Assembly (NCBI GenBank): GCA_937900045.1
Contig: CALCEB010000129.1
Coordinates: forward strand, 1-21,127
Length of the DNA stretch: 21,127 nucleotides
DNA from: an uncultured Acidobacteriota bacterium
GTDB taxonomy: Bacteria > Acidobacteriota > Terriglobia > UBA7540
Direction: 5' to 3'
The notes under the pieces are model-generated. The model was not told the DNA's origin, ran no database searches, and was given only the letters and a program-made list of their open reading frames with translations. Below, piece after piece: positions 5,377 through 12,611 of this stretch. How positions within the stretch are numbered: position 1 is the first letter of the stretch; every line of letters begins with the position of its first letter. The position numbers were made by a program, and so were the translations under genes.

Positions 5377-7704
5377 ATGGCCATCGCAATACTTGGTGAA
5401 CGGATCAAGCGCAAAGAAGACCCTCGGCTGATTCAAGGCCGGAGCCACTACGTGGATGACTTTAAGCTGGATGGCATGTTGCACATGGCCTTTGCCCGCA
5501 GCATTTACGCCCACGCGCGCATCAAGTCCGTGGATGTGACGGCAGCCGAAAAGATGCCCGGCGTGATGGCTGTGCTCACGGGGGCCGACCTGAAAGGCAA
5601 GCTTGGCTTGGTGCCGTGCGCGGCGGGCATGGAAGGACTCAAAGTCCCGGATCACCCCTGCCTGGCTATCGATGAAGTTCGCTACGCCGGTGAGCCGGTG
5701 GCAGCGGTGATTGCCACGGACCGGTATCTGGCGCGCGATGCCGCTGAGAAAATTGAAGTCGATTACGAACCCCTTCCGGTGGTCGTGAATCCGGAAAAGG
5801 CGATCGAACCCGGTTCTCCCCTGGTCCATCAAAAACTGGGGGACAATCTCGCTTTTGTGGCAAAGCTCGAAGGCGGGGACTGGAAGGCGATTGAGGCCGA
5901 TACGAGTTTGAAAGTTGTGAAGCAGCGCCTGGTGAACCAACGCCTGGCGCCCGCTTCTATGGAAACGCGAGGCGTGATTGCCAGTTACTCGCCGGGCGAG
6001 GACATGCTGACGGTTTGGTCGTCAACCCAGATTCCCCACATCCTGAAGACTCAGCTTGCCATCATGACCGGCCTGGATGAGGCCCGGTGCCGCGTGATTG
6101 CTCCGGAAGTGGGCGGGGCCTTCGGCTCCAAGTTGAACGTTTATGGCGAGGAAGGCGTGGCGTGCTTTGCGTCGCGAATGTTGGGGAAGCCGGTGAAATG
6201 GATTGAAGGCCGCCGGGAAAATATGCTGGCCACCATTCACGGGCGCGACCAGATCAACAATGTTGAGATCTACGTGCAACCGGATGGCAAAGTGATGGGC
6301 TTGAAATGCTGGATCATTGCTGACCTGGGCGCGTATCACCAGCTTCTGACGCCCGCCATCCCCACGCTGACTGCTTTGATGATTCTGGGCTGCTACAACA
6401 TTCCCAACGTGTTCGTGGAAACCAAGGGCGTGTTCACCAACAAGATGGCGACGGATGCTTATCGCGGCGCCGGCCGGCCGGAAGCCACGTATATCATTGA
6501 ACGCATCATGGATATTGCAGCGCGCGAAATGAACATGGACCCTGCCGAGTTCAGAATGAAGAATTTCCCGCAACCCAAGGAATTTCCGCTGGCATTGCCC
6601 ACCGGCGTCACCTACGACACGGCGAATTATCAAAAGGCGCTCAAGAAGCTGACCAAGATTTCCGGGTATGCGAAGCTGCGCCGCGAGCAGGAAAAATTGC
6701 GGAAAAAGGGCAAGTATCTGGGCTTGGGTCTTTCGACTTATGTGGAAATTTGCGCCATGGGGCCCTCCAGCCGCATGCCCGCCGGCGGGTGGGAATTCGG
6801 TTCGGTACGCATTGATCCCACCGGGAAGGTTACGGTGTTGAGCGGGACTTCTCCGCACGGGCAGGGTGAAGAGACCACCTTCGCGCAGATCGTGGCGGAG
6901 GGCTTCGGCATTCCCTACGATGACGTGACCGTCTTCCACGGCGATACTGGAATGGTGCCGCTGGGGATTGGCACGTTCGGCAGCCGCACGACGGCGGTGG
7001 GCGGAACGGCAATTCACAATGCGGTCGAAAAACTGAAGAAGAAGATGGCTCGCATCGCCGCGCCCAAACTGGAAGTGAAGCCCGGCGAACTGATTTTTGA
7101 AAGTGGCAAGATTCAAACCAAAGACGGAGCGAAATCCGTGGCCTTTGGGGACATTGTGGCGGAGGCCATCTTTGCCAAGCAGCTTCCGCCCGGTATTGAG
7201 CCAGGGCTTGCAGAGCAGTTCGTTTTCGAGCCGCCTAATTACACCTTTCCTTTTGGCGCGCACTTGGCCGTGGTGGAGATTGACGCAGAAACCGGTGAGG
7301 TGAAACTGCGCAACTATTACGCGGTGGATGATTGCGGCCGGGTGTTGAATCCGATGCTGGTGGATGGCCAGATTCACGGCGGCCTGGCGCAGGGCATTGG
7401 CCAGGCGCTGTGGGAAGACCACGTCTACGATGAGAATGGACAGTTGCTCACCGGCACGCTGATGGATTACGCCATGCCCAAGGCCCACCAGTTTCCGTGG
7501 TTCGAGACATCGGGCATGGAAACGAGAACTCCTGTGAATCCATTGGGGGTGAAAGGCGTGGGCGAGGCCGGGACCATCGGATCGACCCCGGCGGTGGTCA
7601 ACGCCGTGGTCGATGCGTTGAGCCAGCATGGGGTGCGGCACGTGGATATGCCGCTGAAGCCTGAAAAAATCTGGAGAATTTTGAATCAGCCAATGAGCGC
7701 CTAG
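5377..7704 (+). CDS. coxL: Form II CO dehydrogenase-like large subunit (molybdopterin-binding)
   Basis: The 775-aa protein is the catalytic subunit of a xanthine-oxidase-family molybdenum hydroxylase and binds the molybdopterin cytosine dinucleotide cofactor. The N-terminal part shows LGERIKRKEDPRLIQG and the LHMAFARSIYAHARI segment. The active-site loop is AYRGAGR at residues 361-367, the marker of form II (BMS-type) CoxL; true CO-oxidising form I enzymes have AYxCSFR. The catalytic glutamate is E730 in GVGEAG, near the C-terminus. The start at 5377 is supported by AAGGAGG at 5365-5371; an open frame runs upstream to 5137 but overlaps coxS in another frame. The gene order S-L-M also matches form II clusters. 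Form II proteins differ in substrate and CO oxidation is not shown for most, so the real substrate is uncertain. Confidence 0.95.
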   Translation: MAIAILGERIKRKEDPRLIQGRSHYVDDFKLDGMLHMAFARSIYAHARIKSVDVTAAEKMPGVMAVLTGADLKGKLGLVPCAAGMEGLKVPDHPCLAIDEVRYAGEPVAAVIATDRYLARDAAEKIEVDYEPLPVVVNPEKAIEPGSPLVHQKLGDNLAFVAKLEGGDWKAIEADTSLKVVKQRLVNQRLAPASMETRGVIASYSPGEDMLTVWSSTQIPHILKTQLAIMTGLDEARCRVIAPEVGGAFGSKLNVYGEEGVACFASRMLGKPVKWIEGRRENMLATIHGRDQINNVEIYVQPDGKVMGLKCWIIADLGAYHQLLTPAIPTLTALMILGCYNIPNVFVETKGVFTNKMATDAYRGAGRPEATYIIERIMDIAAREMNMDPAEFRMKNFPQPKEFPLALPTGVTYDTANYQKALKKLTKISGYAKLRREQEKLRKKGKYLGLGLSTYVEICAMGPSSRMPAGGWEFGSVRIDPTGKVTVLSGTSPHGQGEETTFAQIVAEGFGIPYDDVTVFHGDTGMVPLGIGTFGSRTTAVGGTAIHNAVEKLKKKMARIAAPKLEVKPGELIFESGKIQTKDGAKSVAFGDIVAEAIFAKQLPPGIEPGLAEQFVFEPPNYTFPFGAHLAVVEIDAETGEVKLRNYYAVDDCGRVLNPMLVDGQIHGGLAQGIGQALWEDHVYDENGQLLTGTLMDYAMPKAHQFPWFETSGMETRTPVNPLGVKGVGEAGTIGSTPAVVNAVVDALSQHGVRHVDMPLKPEKIWRILNQPMSA

Positions 7705-7735
7705 GGGCACGGGTGCCGGGTAGTGGGACAGTTTG

Positions 7736-7806
7736 CTGTAGCGGCGGTCTCTGACCGCCGGAAGTTGTTGAAAATAGAATTCGGCGGTCAGAGACCGCCG
7801 CTACAG
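7736..7806. repeat. REPIN-like element in the cox operon, perfect 25-bp inverted repeat
   Basis: The left arm (7736-7760) and right arm (7782-7806) are exact reverse complements over 25 bases, with a 21-base loop. Each arm is also a hairpin by itself: GTAG, then CGGCGGTC-TCT-GACCGCCG. It fills the coxL-coxM gap and ends just before the coxM ribosome site (GAAGGAG, 7809-7815). The 18 bases at 7729-7746 (CAGTTTGCTGTAGCGGCG) recur exactly in the element at 10175-10270. Confidence 0.92.
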
Positions 7807-7821
7807 ACGAAGGAGATGGTG

Positions 7822-8724
7822 ATGATTACGGAACCGTTTGAATACCACAGTCCAACCACGCTAGAGGAAGCGTGGCAGGCGATGGCTGAAACCGGCGCGG
7901 ACGGGAAGATTGTGGCCGGTGGACACAGCCTGATCCCCATAATGAAGCTGCGGCTGGCCAGTCCGAAATATCTGATCGACATTGGCAGAATCGAAGAACT
8001 GCGGAATATCCGTGAGGAAGATGGGCGGATTGAGATTGGCGCGTTGGCGACGCATTACCAGATTGAAGCCTCCGATTTACTGAAGCGCCTTTGCCCGCTC
8101 CTGCCGGAAACAGCATCGGAAATTGGAGACGTTCAAGTCCGGAACAAGGGGACGATCGGCGGCAGCCTGGCCCATGCCGATCCTGCTGCGGACTGGCCCG
8201 CCGCAATTCTGGCTCTTGAAGCGGAGATTGAGGCGCGCAGCGCGCGCGGTTCGCGATCGATTAAAGCTGCGGACTACTTTTTAGACCTGATGACTACCGC
8301 CCTCCAGCCGGATGAGATCCTGACCAGCATCCGCGTGCGGGCGATGCCGCCTCACACCGGCCAAGCTTACTTGAAGCTTCATCACCCGGCTTCGGGCTAT
8401 GCGATGGTGGGTGTAGCCGCCTGCGTGACGCTTACAGAATCCGGGGCGGTGGCAAAGGCGGCTGTCGGGCTGACCGGCGCGGGGGCAAAGGCGGTTCGTG
8501 CTGTGGCTGTCGAGGAAGTGTTGAGCGGGAAATCGCCAACGAACCATAAATTGGATGAGGCGGCTGCGGTGGCCGCACAAGGATTGGAGTTGAACAGCGA
8601 CCTTTACGCCTCGGCCGAATACCGGGGACATTTGGCGCGGGTGTATACGCGCCGGGCGCTGGCCAAGGCCGTGGAACGCGCGCGCGGTGCATCATCGCTG
8701 CAACCCGTGGCCGTCCAGGGTTGA
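7822..8724 (+). CDS. coxM: CO dehydrogenase-like medium subunit, FAD-binding
   Basis: The 300-aa protein is the flavin subunit of the molybdenum hydroxylase; it takes electrons from the CoxS iron-sulfur clusters and hands them to the acceptor. The two FAD-contact motifs are present: AGGHSLIPIMKLRL at residues 32-45 (AGGxS type) and TIGGSLAHADPAAD at 111-124. The C-terminal CO_deh_flav_C region includes SGYAMVGVAACV and AEYRGHLARVYTRRAL. I chose ATG 7822 because AGGAG (7811-7815) lies 6 bases upstream; ATG 7816 would touch the ribosome site. The frame is open to 7723, but that part is translation of the inverted repeat. The repeat sits only 15 bases upstream of the start, so folding of the mRNA could affect translation or transcript stability between coxL and coxM. 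Confidence 0.94.
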   Translation: MITEPFEYHSPTTLEEAWQAMAETGADGKIVAGGHSLIPIMKLRLASPKYLIDIGRIEELRNIREEDGRIEIGALATHYQIEASDLLKRLCPLLPETASEIGDVQVRNKGTIGGSLAHADPAADWPAAILALEAEIEARSARGSRSIKAADYFLDLMTTALQPDEILTSIRVRAMPPHTGQAYLKLHHPASGYAMVGVAACVTLTESGAVAKAAVGLTGAGAKAVRAVAVEEVLSGKSPTNHKLDEAAAVAAQGLELNSDLYASAEYRGHLARVYTRRALAKAVERARGASSLQPVAVQG

Positions 8725-8759
8725 TACAAAACCGCCCCCACGAAAGCCGCGTTTTAACC

Positions 8760-9212
8760 ATGAAAATTGAAGGCGCCTACAGCATTGCCGCACCTCGCGA
8801 AACCGTTTGGCAATACCTGATGAGCCCCGAATCCCTGGCGCACGCCTTGCTGGGTTGCGAGAAGCTGGAACCTGCGCCTGATGGCAGCTTCCAAGCCGTG
8901 CTCAAGATTGGCATTGGGGCAGTCAAGGGAACATATCAAGGCAGGATCGAGCTTGCAGATGTTGTCCCGCCGGTAAGCTATCGCATGAAGGTTGAGGGTA
9001 AGGGCGCGGGCGGCTTTGTGAGCGGTGAAGGCACGTTGAGCCTCTCTGCGGATAACCAGGGCGGAACGAAGATCCAATATTCAGGTGAAGCGCAGGTCGG
9101 AGGCTTGATCGCCAGCGTTGGCCAACGGTTGGTACAGGCCACGGCGCGGCAGGTGGTGAATCAGTTTTTCCAGGCGTTCAGCAAGCAGGTGCTCTCACCA
9201 TCAGCAAAGTAA
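8760..9212 (+). CDS. coxG: CoxG-family protein (SRPBCC fold)
   Basis: The 150-aa protein matches the CoxG family of carbon monoxide dehydrogenase accessory proteins, which have a START/SRPBCC-like fold. In Oligotropha, CoxG has been linked to membrane attachment of the enzyme. The opening MKIEGAYSIAAPRETVWQYLMSPESLAHALLGCEKLE and the GEAQVGGLIASVGQRLVQATAR segment are characteristic. It follows coxM by 35 bases and is presumably in the same transcript. No clear Shine-Dalgarno sequence precedes ATG 8760 (upstream AAAGCCGCGTTTTAACC), so it may rely on re-initiation. An in-frame ATG at 8721 overlaps the coxM stop and would add 13 residues unlike the family. Confidence 0.9.
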   Translation: MKIEGAYSIAAPRETVWQYLMSPESLAHALLGCEKLEPAPDGSFQAVLKIGIGAVKGTYQGRIELADVVPPVSYRMKVEGKGAGGFVSGEGTLSLSADNQGGTKIQYSGEAQVGGLIASVGQRLVQATARQVVNQFFQAFSKQVLSPSAK

Positions 9213-9226
9213 CCCGCGAGGATTGA

Positions 9227-10099
9227 TTGAAAAACGTCATCGTAGACGCACTCTTTTTCGCATTTGCAATTCCTGCCATGGCGGCGCCGCCGAAGACCAT
9301 TCTGCTTTGGCCCAATGGGGCTCCGGGCGTGCTGGGCACAGCGGACGCGGACAAGCCAAGCCTTACCATTTATCTTCCCGATCACCCGAACGCAGCGCAC
9401 TCCGGCATTGTCATTTGCCCTGGCGGCGGTTACCAAGAGCTGGCCATGACCTATGAAGGTCGTGATGTGGCCGAATGGCTGAATTCATTGGGTGTAGCCG
9501 GGTTTGTCTTGAAGTACCGCCTGGGTCCTCGCTACCACCACCCGGCGGAAATGGACGATGGACTGCGGGCGATGCGAATGGTGAGAGCTCACGCTGCTGA
9601 ATATGGCATTCGGCCCGATCATCTGGGCATCTGGGGATTCTCCGCGGGCGGTCATCTCGCCTCAACGGTAGGAACGCATTTTGATAATGGCAATTCCAAG
9701 GCGCCAGACCCCATCGAGCGTGCGAGCTCGAGGCCGGACTTCATGGTGCTCGCGTATCCGGTGATCACCATGAAGGAACCATTCGTCCATAAGGGGTCCC
9801 GCCGGAACTTGTTGGGGGATCATCCCTCTCCGGAGCTGATTGATAACCTCTCGAATGAATTGCACGTCACATCCCAAACGCCTCCCACGTTCCTGTTCCA
9901 GACGGATTCTGACCCGGTGGTTCCGGTCGAAAACAGCGTGATGTTCTATATGGCGTTGCATAAGAACCACGTCCCGGCCGAGCTTCATATCTTTGAGCGT
10001 GGCCCCCACGGGGTAGGACTGGGGCAGAAGTATCCGGAACTCTCCATTTGGCCCACACTGGTTGACCACTGGTTGCGGCTGGAAGGTTTTTTGAAGTAG
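9227..10099 (+). CDS. Secreted alpha/beta hydrolase (acetyl-xylan-esterase-like)
   Basis: The 290-aa protein is an alpha/beta-hydrolase-fold esterase of the group often annotated as BD-FAE-like or XynB-like acetyl xylan esterase, which removes acyl groups from plant polysaccharides. A signal peptide is visible (hydrophobic residues 4-18, likely cleavage after AMA near residue 19), so it should act outside the cytoplasm. The catalytic triad appears as S139 in GFSAGG, D229 in TDSDPVVPVENS and H261 in GPHGVGL. The oxyanion-hole stretch is CPGGGYQ at 64-70. The start is TTG 9227, supported by GAGGA at 9218-9222, and it gives the signal peptide its basic residue. It lies 14 bases after coxG and may be read from the same transcript, although no biochemical link is obvious. 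The substrate is inferred from family resemblance only. Confidence 0.88.
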   Translation: MKNVIVDALFFAFAIPAMAAPPKTILLWPNGAPGVLGTADADKPSLTIYLPDHPNAAHSGIVICPGGGYQELAMTYEGRDVAEWLNSLGVAGFVLKYRLGPRYHHPAEMDDGLRAMRMVRAHAAEYGIRPDHLGIWGFSAGGHLASTVGTHFDNGNSKAPDPIERASSRPDFMVLAYPVITMKEPFVHKGSRRNLLGDHPSPELIDNLSNELHVTSQTPPTFLFQTDSDPVVPVENSVMFYMALHKNHVPAELHIFERGPHGVGLGQKYPELSIWPTLVDHWLRLEGFLK

Positions 10100-10111
10100 C
10101 CCGGATTCCCT

Positions 10112-10166
10112 CCTGCGCCGCAGGCCCCGCGCCTTGCACTGCCCCAAAACAGGGCATAACAAGGGC
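10112..10166 (+). terminator. Hairpin cluster after the hydrolase gene, possible terminator
   Basis: CCTGC-GCC-GCAGG (10112-10124) is followed by TGCCC/GGGCA (10140-10156), extended outward by GCCTTG/CAAGGGC (10131-10136 and 10160-10166, one bulge). The stems are GC-rich and lie 13-67 bases after the stop, as a 3'-end structure would. No U-tract follows, so it would be Rho-assisted or only stabilising. Confidence 0.3.
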
Positions 10167-10174
10167 CGCGGTAA

Positions 10175-10270
10175 TGACTCAGTTTGCTGTAGCGGCGCTC
10201 TATGAGCGCCGAACTTGTATCCTCAACGGTTTCCGGCGCTCATAGAGCGCCGCTACAGCAAACTGAGTCA
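10175..10270. repeat. REPIN-like element upstream of proS, perfect 37-bp inverted repeat
   Basis: The left arm (10175-10211) and right arm (10234-10270) are exact reverse complements over 37 bases around a 22-base loop. Inside each arm GTAG (10189-10192, and its complement CTAC 10253-10256) leads into CGGCGCTC-TAT-GAGCGCCG. The outer part TGACTCAGTTTGCT extends the pairing beyond GTAG. It shares CAGTTTGCTGTAGCGGCG with the copy at 7729-7746, but its stem bases differ in a compensated way. Confidence 0.92.
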
Positions 10271-10290
10271 CTACCAGGACCGCCCTTTTC

Positions 10291-10320
10291 TTGACACAAT
10301 GCTTCCTTATCCCCAACAAT
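10291..10320 (+). promoter_or_regulatory. Candidate proS promoter
   Basis: A perfect TTGACA (10291-10296) is followed after 18 bases by AACAAT (10315-10320, 4 of 6 matches). The predicted start near 10327 gives a leader of about 95 bases before proS. I see no T-box-like features in that leader. Confidence 0.35.
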
Positions 10321-10422
10321 GGCTCATTGCCCTGAAGGAGCGCCAGAACGTCCGGGCGTCTTCCTGCCGGAAAGAATATCAAACGGCTGCGGAGGCCGGA
10401 CCAGGAAGGACGATTTCTTCTT

Positions 10423-12117
10423 ATGCGATGGAGCAAAGTCTTTATTCCTACCCTGCGCGAGGCGCCCGCCGACGCCGAAGCTCCCAGCCACCAGTTTCTG
10501 TTGCGCGCCGGTTACATCCGGCAGGTTGCGGCCGGGGTTTACGCCCATCTGTTCCTGGCGCAGCGTTCTTTCTTGAAGATCAACCAGATTATCCGTGAGG
10601 AGATGAACCGCATCGGCGCGCAGGAATTCTATCTGCCGGCGCTCAATCCCGCAGAGCTCTGGAAGGAATCGGGCCGCTGGGATCAGGTGGATGTGATCTT
10701 CAAGTTCAAGGATCGCAACCAGCACGATCTTTGTCTGGGTATCACGCACGAAGAGGAGATGACCAACATCGCCCGCAGCGAGCTGCGGTCTTATCGCCAG
10801 CTTCCCCAAATCTGGTATCAGATTCAGGAGAAGTTTCGCGACGAGCCCCGGCCCAAATCCGGCCTGCTCCGCCTGCGGCAGTTCATCATGAAGGATTCGT
10901 ATTCCTTCGACCTGGACGAAGCGGGCCTCGACGTGAGCTACCAGAAACACGTTGACGCCTATCACCGCATTTTTGAGCGTTGCGGCCTGCGGTTTCTGCA
11001 CGTCGAGGCGTTTTCCGGGATGATGGGTGGCAAGGTGTCCAGCGAATTCACGGCCCCGGCAGAAGTGGGCGAGGATTCTATCGCTGTGTGCGATTGCGGA
11101 TATGCCGCGAACTTTGAGAAAGCGCAATCACGGCCCGCGCCGGTTGATGATCTTCCCGGCGATTCGCCTCCGGAGCCGTTTGCCACGCCAGGTAAGAAGA
11201 CCATCGACGATCTTGTGAAATTTACTGCCGAGAGTCCGGCGCGGATGATCAAGACTCTGGATTTCTTTGTGGAGAGCCATCCCGTGGTGATCCTTTTGCG
11301 CGGGGATCACACTATGAGCGAGACGAAGCTGGCAATGACCTTGGGCACAGACGTTTTCCGGCCGGCAACCCCGGAGGAAGCATTTGCCTTGCATGGAGCT
11401 CATCTTGGATCGCTGGGGCCGGTGGGATTGAAGGGCGTGCGAATCATTGCGGACCTGGCCTTGGAGGGTCGAAAGAATCTGCTGGCCGGCGCCAACCGCG
11501 ACGGCGAGCACCTTCGCAACGTCACTCCCAGCCGGGATTTTCAGGCTGAGTTCGCCGATGTCCGCCAGGTGGAGGAAGGCGACCCGTGCATTCAATGCGG
11601 GCGCCCGCTGCGTGTGACCAAAGCCATTGAGCTGGGCCACGTGTTCAAACTGGGCCGCCGGTATTCGGAGGCGATGCATGCCACGGTCCTCGATGAACAG
11701 GGCAAGGAGGTAACGCTCGTGATGGGTTCCTACGGCATAGGAGTTGAACGCATCCTGAGCGCCGCGGCGGAGCAAAATCACGATAAGGACGGTCTGTTTC
11801 TGCCCCGTCCCATTGCCCCGTTTGAGGTTATCCTCACGGCCGCCAATATGGATGATGCCGCGGTGCGCGCTGCCGCCGAATCACTTTATGATGAGTTGCT
11901 CAAGCACCGTGTGGATGCGCTCTTTGACGACCGTGACGAGCGGCCGGGCGTCAAATTCAAAGATGCGGACCTGGTCGGCGTTCCTTTCCGTATTACTGTG
12001 GGCAAACGGAAAATTGGCCAAGGTTTGGTGGAGTTGCTGGAACGCTCGACAAAGCAAGCGACGGATGTTAAGCTTCCAGAAGTGATCCCGGCGTTGAGGG
12101 GAAGGCTGGGATGCTAA
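10423..12117 (+). CDS. proS: Prolyl-tRNA synthetase (bacterial type, with editing insertion)
   Basis: This class II aminoacyl-tRNA synthetase charges tRNA-Pro in the cytoplasm. The 564-aa length fits bacterial-type ProRS (about 570). The N-terminus MRWSKVFIPTLREAPADAE and LLRAGYIRQVAAGVY is typical. Motif 2 is FRDEPRPKSGLLRLRQF (residues 138-154) and motif 3 is MGSYGIGVERIL (434-445). Between them, about residues 230-400, lies the YbaK-like insertion that hydrolyses mischarged Ala-tRNA-Pro, followed by CIQCGRPL and IELGHVFKLGRRYSEAM. The C-terminal anticodon-binding domain (about 465-564) includes VDALFDDRDERPGVKFKDADLVGVPFRI. A rather distant AGGAAGG lies about 12 bases before ATG 10423. It appears complete and functional. 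Confidence 0.97.
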   Translation: MRWSKVFIPTLREAPADAEAPSHQFLLRAGYIRQVAAGVYAHLFLAQRSFLKINQIIREEMNRIGAQEFYLPALNPAELWKESGRWDQVDVIFKFKDRNQHDLCLGITHEEEMTNIARSELRSYRQLPQIWYQIQEKFRDEPRPKSGLLRLRQFIMKDSYSFDLDEAGLDVSYQKHVDAYHRIFERCGLRFLHVEAFSGMMGGKVSSEFTAPAEVGEDSIAVCDCGYAANFEKAQSRPAPVDDLPGDSPPEPFATPGKKTIDDLVKFTAESPARMIKTLDFFVESHPVVILLRGDHTMSETKLAMTLGTDVFRPATPEEAFALHGAHLGSLGPVGLKGVRIIADLALEGRKNLLAGANRDGEHLRNVTPSRDFQAEFADVRQVEEGDPCIQCGRPLRVTKAIELGHVFKLGRRYSEAMHATVLDEQGKEVTLVMGSYGIGVERILSAAAEQNHDKDGLFLPRPIAPFEVILTAANMDDAAVRAAAESLYDELLKHRVDALFDDRDERPGVKFKDADLVGVPFRITVGKRKIGQGLVELLERSTKQATDVKLPEVIPALRGRLGC

Positions 12118-12149
12118 CTTCGGAGGGGCTCGAGGGGGTTGTCGAAGTT
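12116..12149 (+). terminator. Inverted repeat overlapping the proS stop codon
   Basis: AACTTCG (12116-12122) pairs perfectly with CGAAGTT (12143-12149). The stem begins inside the proS stop codon. The inner loop is G-rich and only a short TT run follows, so it is a weak terminator candidate; it may instead protect the 3' end of the proS message. Confidence 0.3.
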
Positions 12150-12248
12150 TCGCGGCAGGCACGGATGAAGCCGGAAAGAATAGACGGAGGGGCGGATTCG
12201 TATGCTCGCTCCAGGCACTTCTCAGACTTGCTAGGACCGGATTGTAAA

Positions 12249-12611
12249 ATGTCAACCCTCGATTCGGGCCGGGGCCGCTTAAAGGGCATCGTCACGCTCG
12301 TCATTCTAGCGGCGATCGCATACTTTGCCGTTAAGACGATTCCGGTTTACGTTCAGAATTACGAGCTTGCGGATTACATCCAGAACCTTGCGGTTCAGGC
12401 CACCGTCTCTCGCTCGGCGCCCGAGGATATCCAGCGAAACATCGTCGATAAAGCCCATAGCCTGGATTTGCCCGTTAGCTTCGACAACGTGCAAGTGTCA
12501 TCCAACATGGACGGAGTGAAGATCCATGTGGATTACACAGTTCCTATCGATTTGAAGGTCTACACACTTTCCTTGCACTTCAAACCTTCGGCTGAGAACC
12601 GGGCTTTGTAG
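12249..12611 (+). CDS. DUF4845-like single-pass membrane protein
   Basis: The 120-aa protein has a short cytoplasmic head, one transmembrane helix (about residues 12-28, GIVTLVILAAIAYFAVK) and an extracytoplasmic domain of about 90 residues. The pattern IPVYVQNYELADYIQNL, then RSAPEDIQRNIVDKAHSLDLPV and the beta-rich HVDYTVPIDLKVYTLSLHF, matches what I know as DUF4845, small membrane proteins of unknown function. I prefer ATG 12249; the frame is open upstream to 12111, overlapping proS, but the extra residues are not family-like. The ribosome site is poor (AGGA about 14 bases upstream). The stop codon abuts the ATG of the PBP gene directly (TAGATG), so the two are very likely co-translated and may work together in the envelope. 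Confidence 0.75.
   Translation: MSTLDSGRGRLKGIVTLVILAAIAYFAVKTIPVYVQNYELADYIQNLAVQATVSRSAPEDIQRNIVDKAHSLDLPVSFDNVQVSSNMDGVKIHVDYTVPIDLKVYTLSLHFKPSAENRAL

Noticed and set aside
6022..7710. A 562-codon open frame on the minus strand, opposite coxL
   Set aside because: It mirrors the codon structure of a clear CoxL and has no recognisable motif or ribosome site; antisense frames of this kind are common in GC-rich genes.
10271..10422. T-box or other riboswitch upstream of proS
   Set aside because: I find no T-box consensus or specifier-loop structure, and proS genes outside Firmicutes-type lineages rarely have one.
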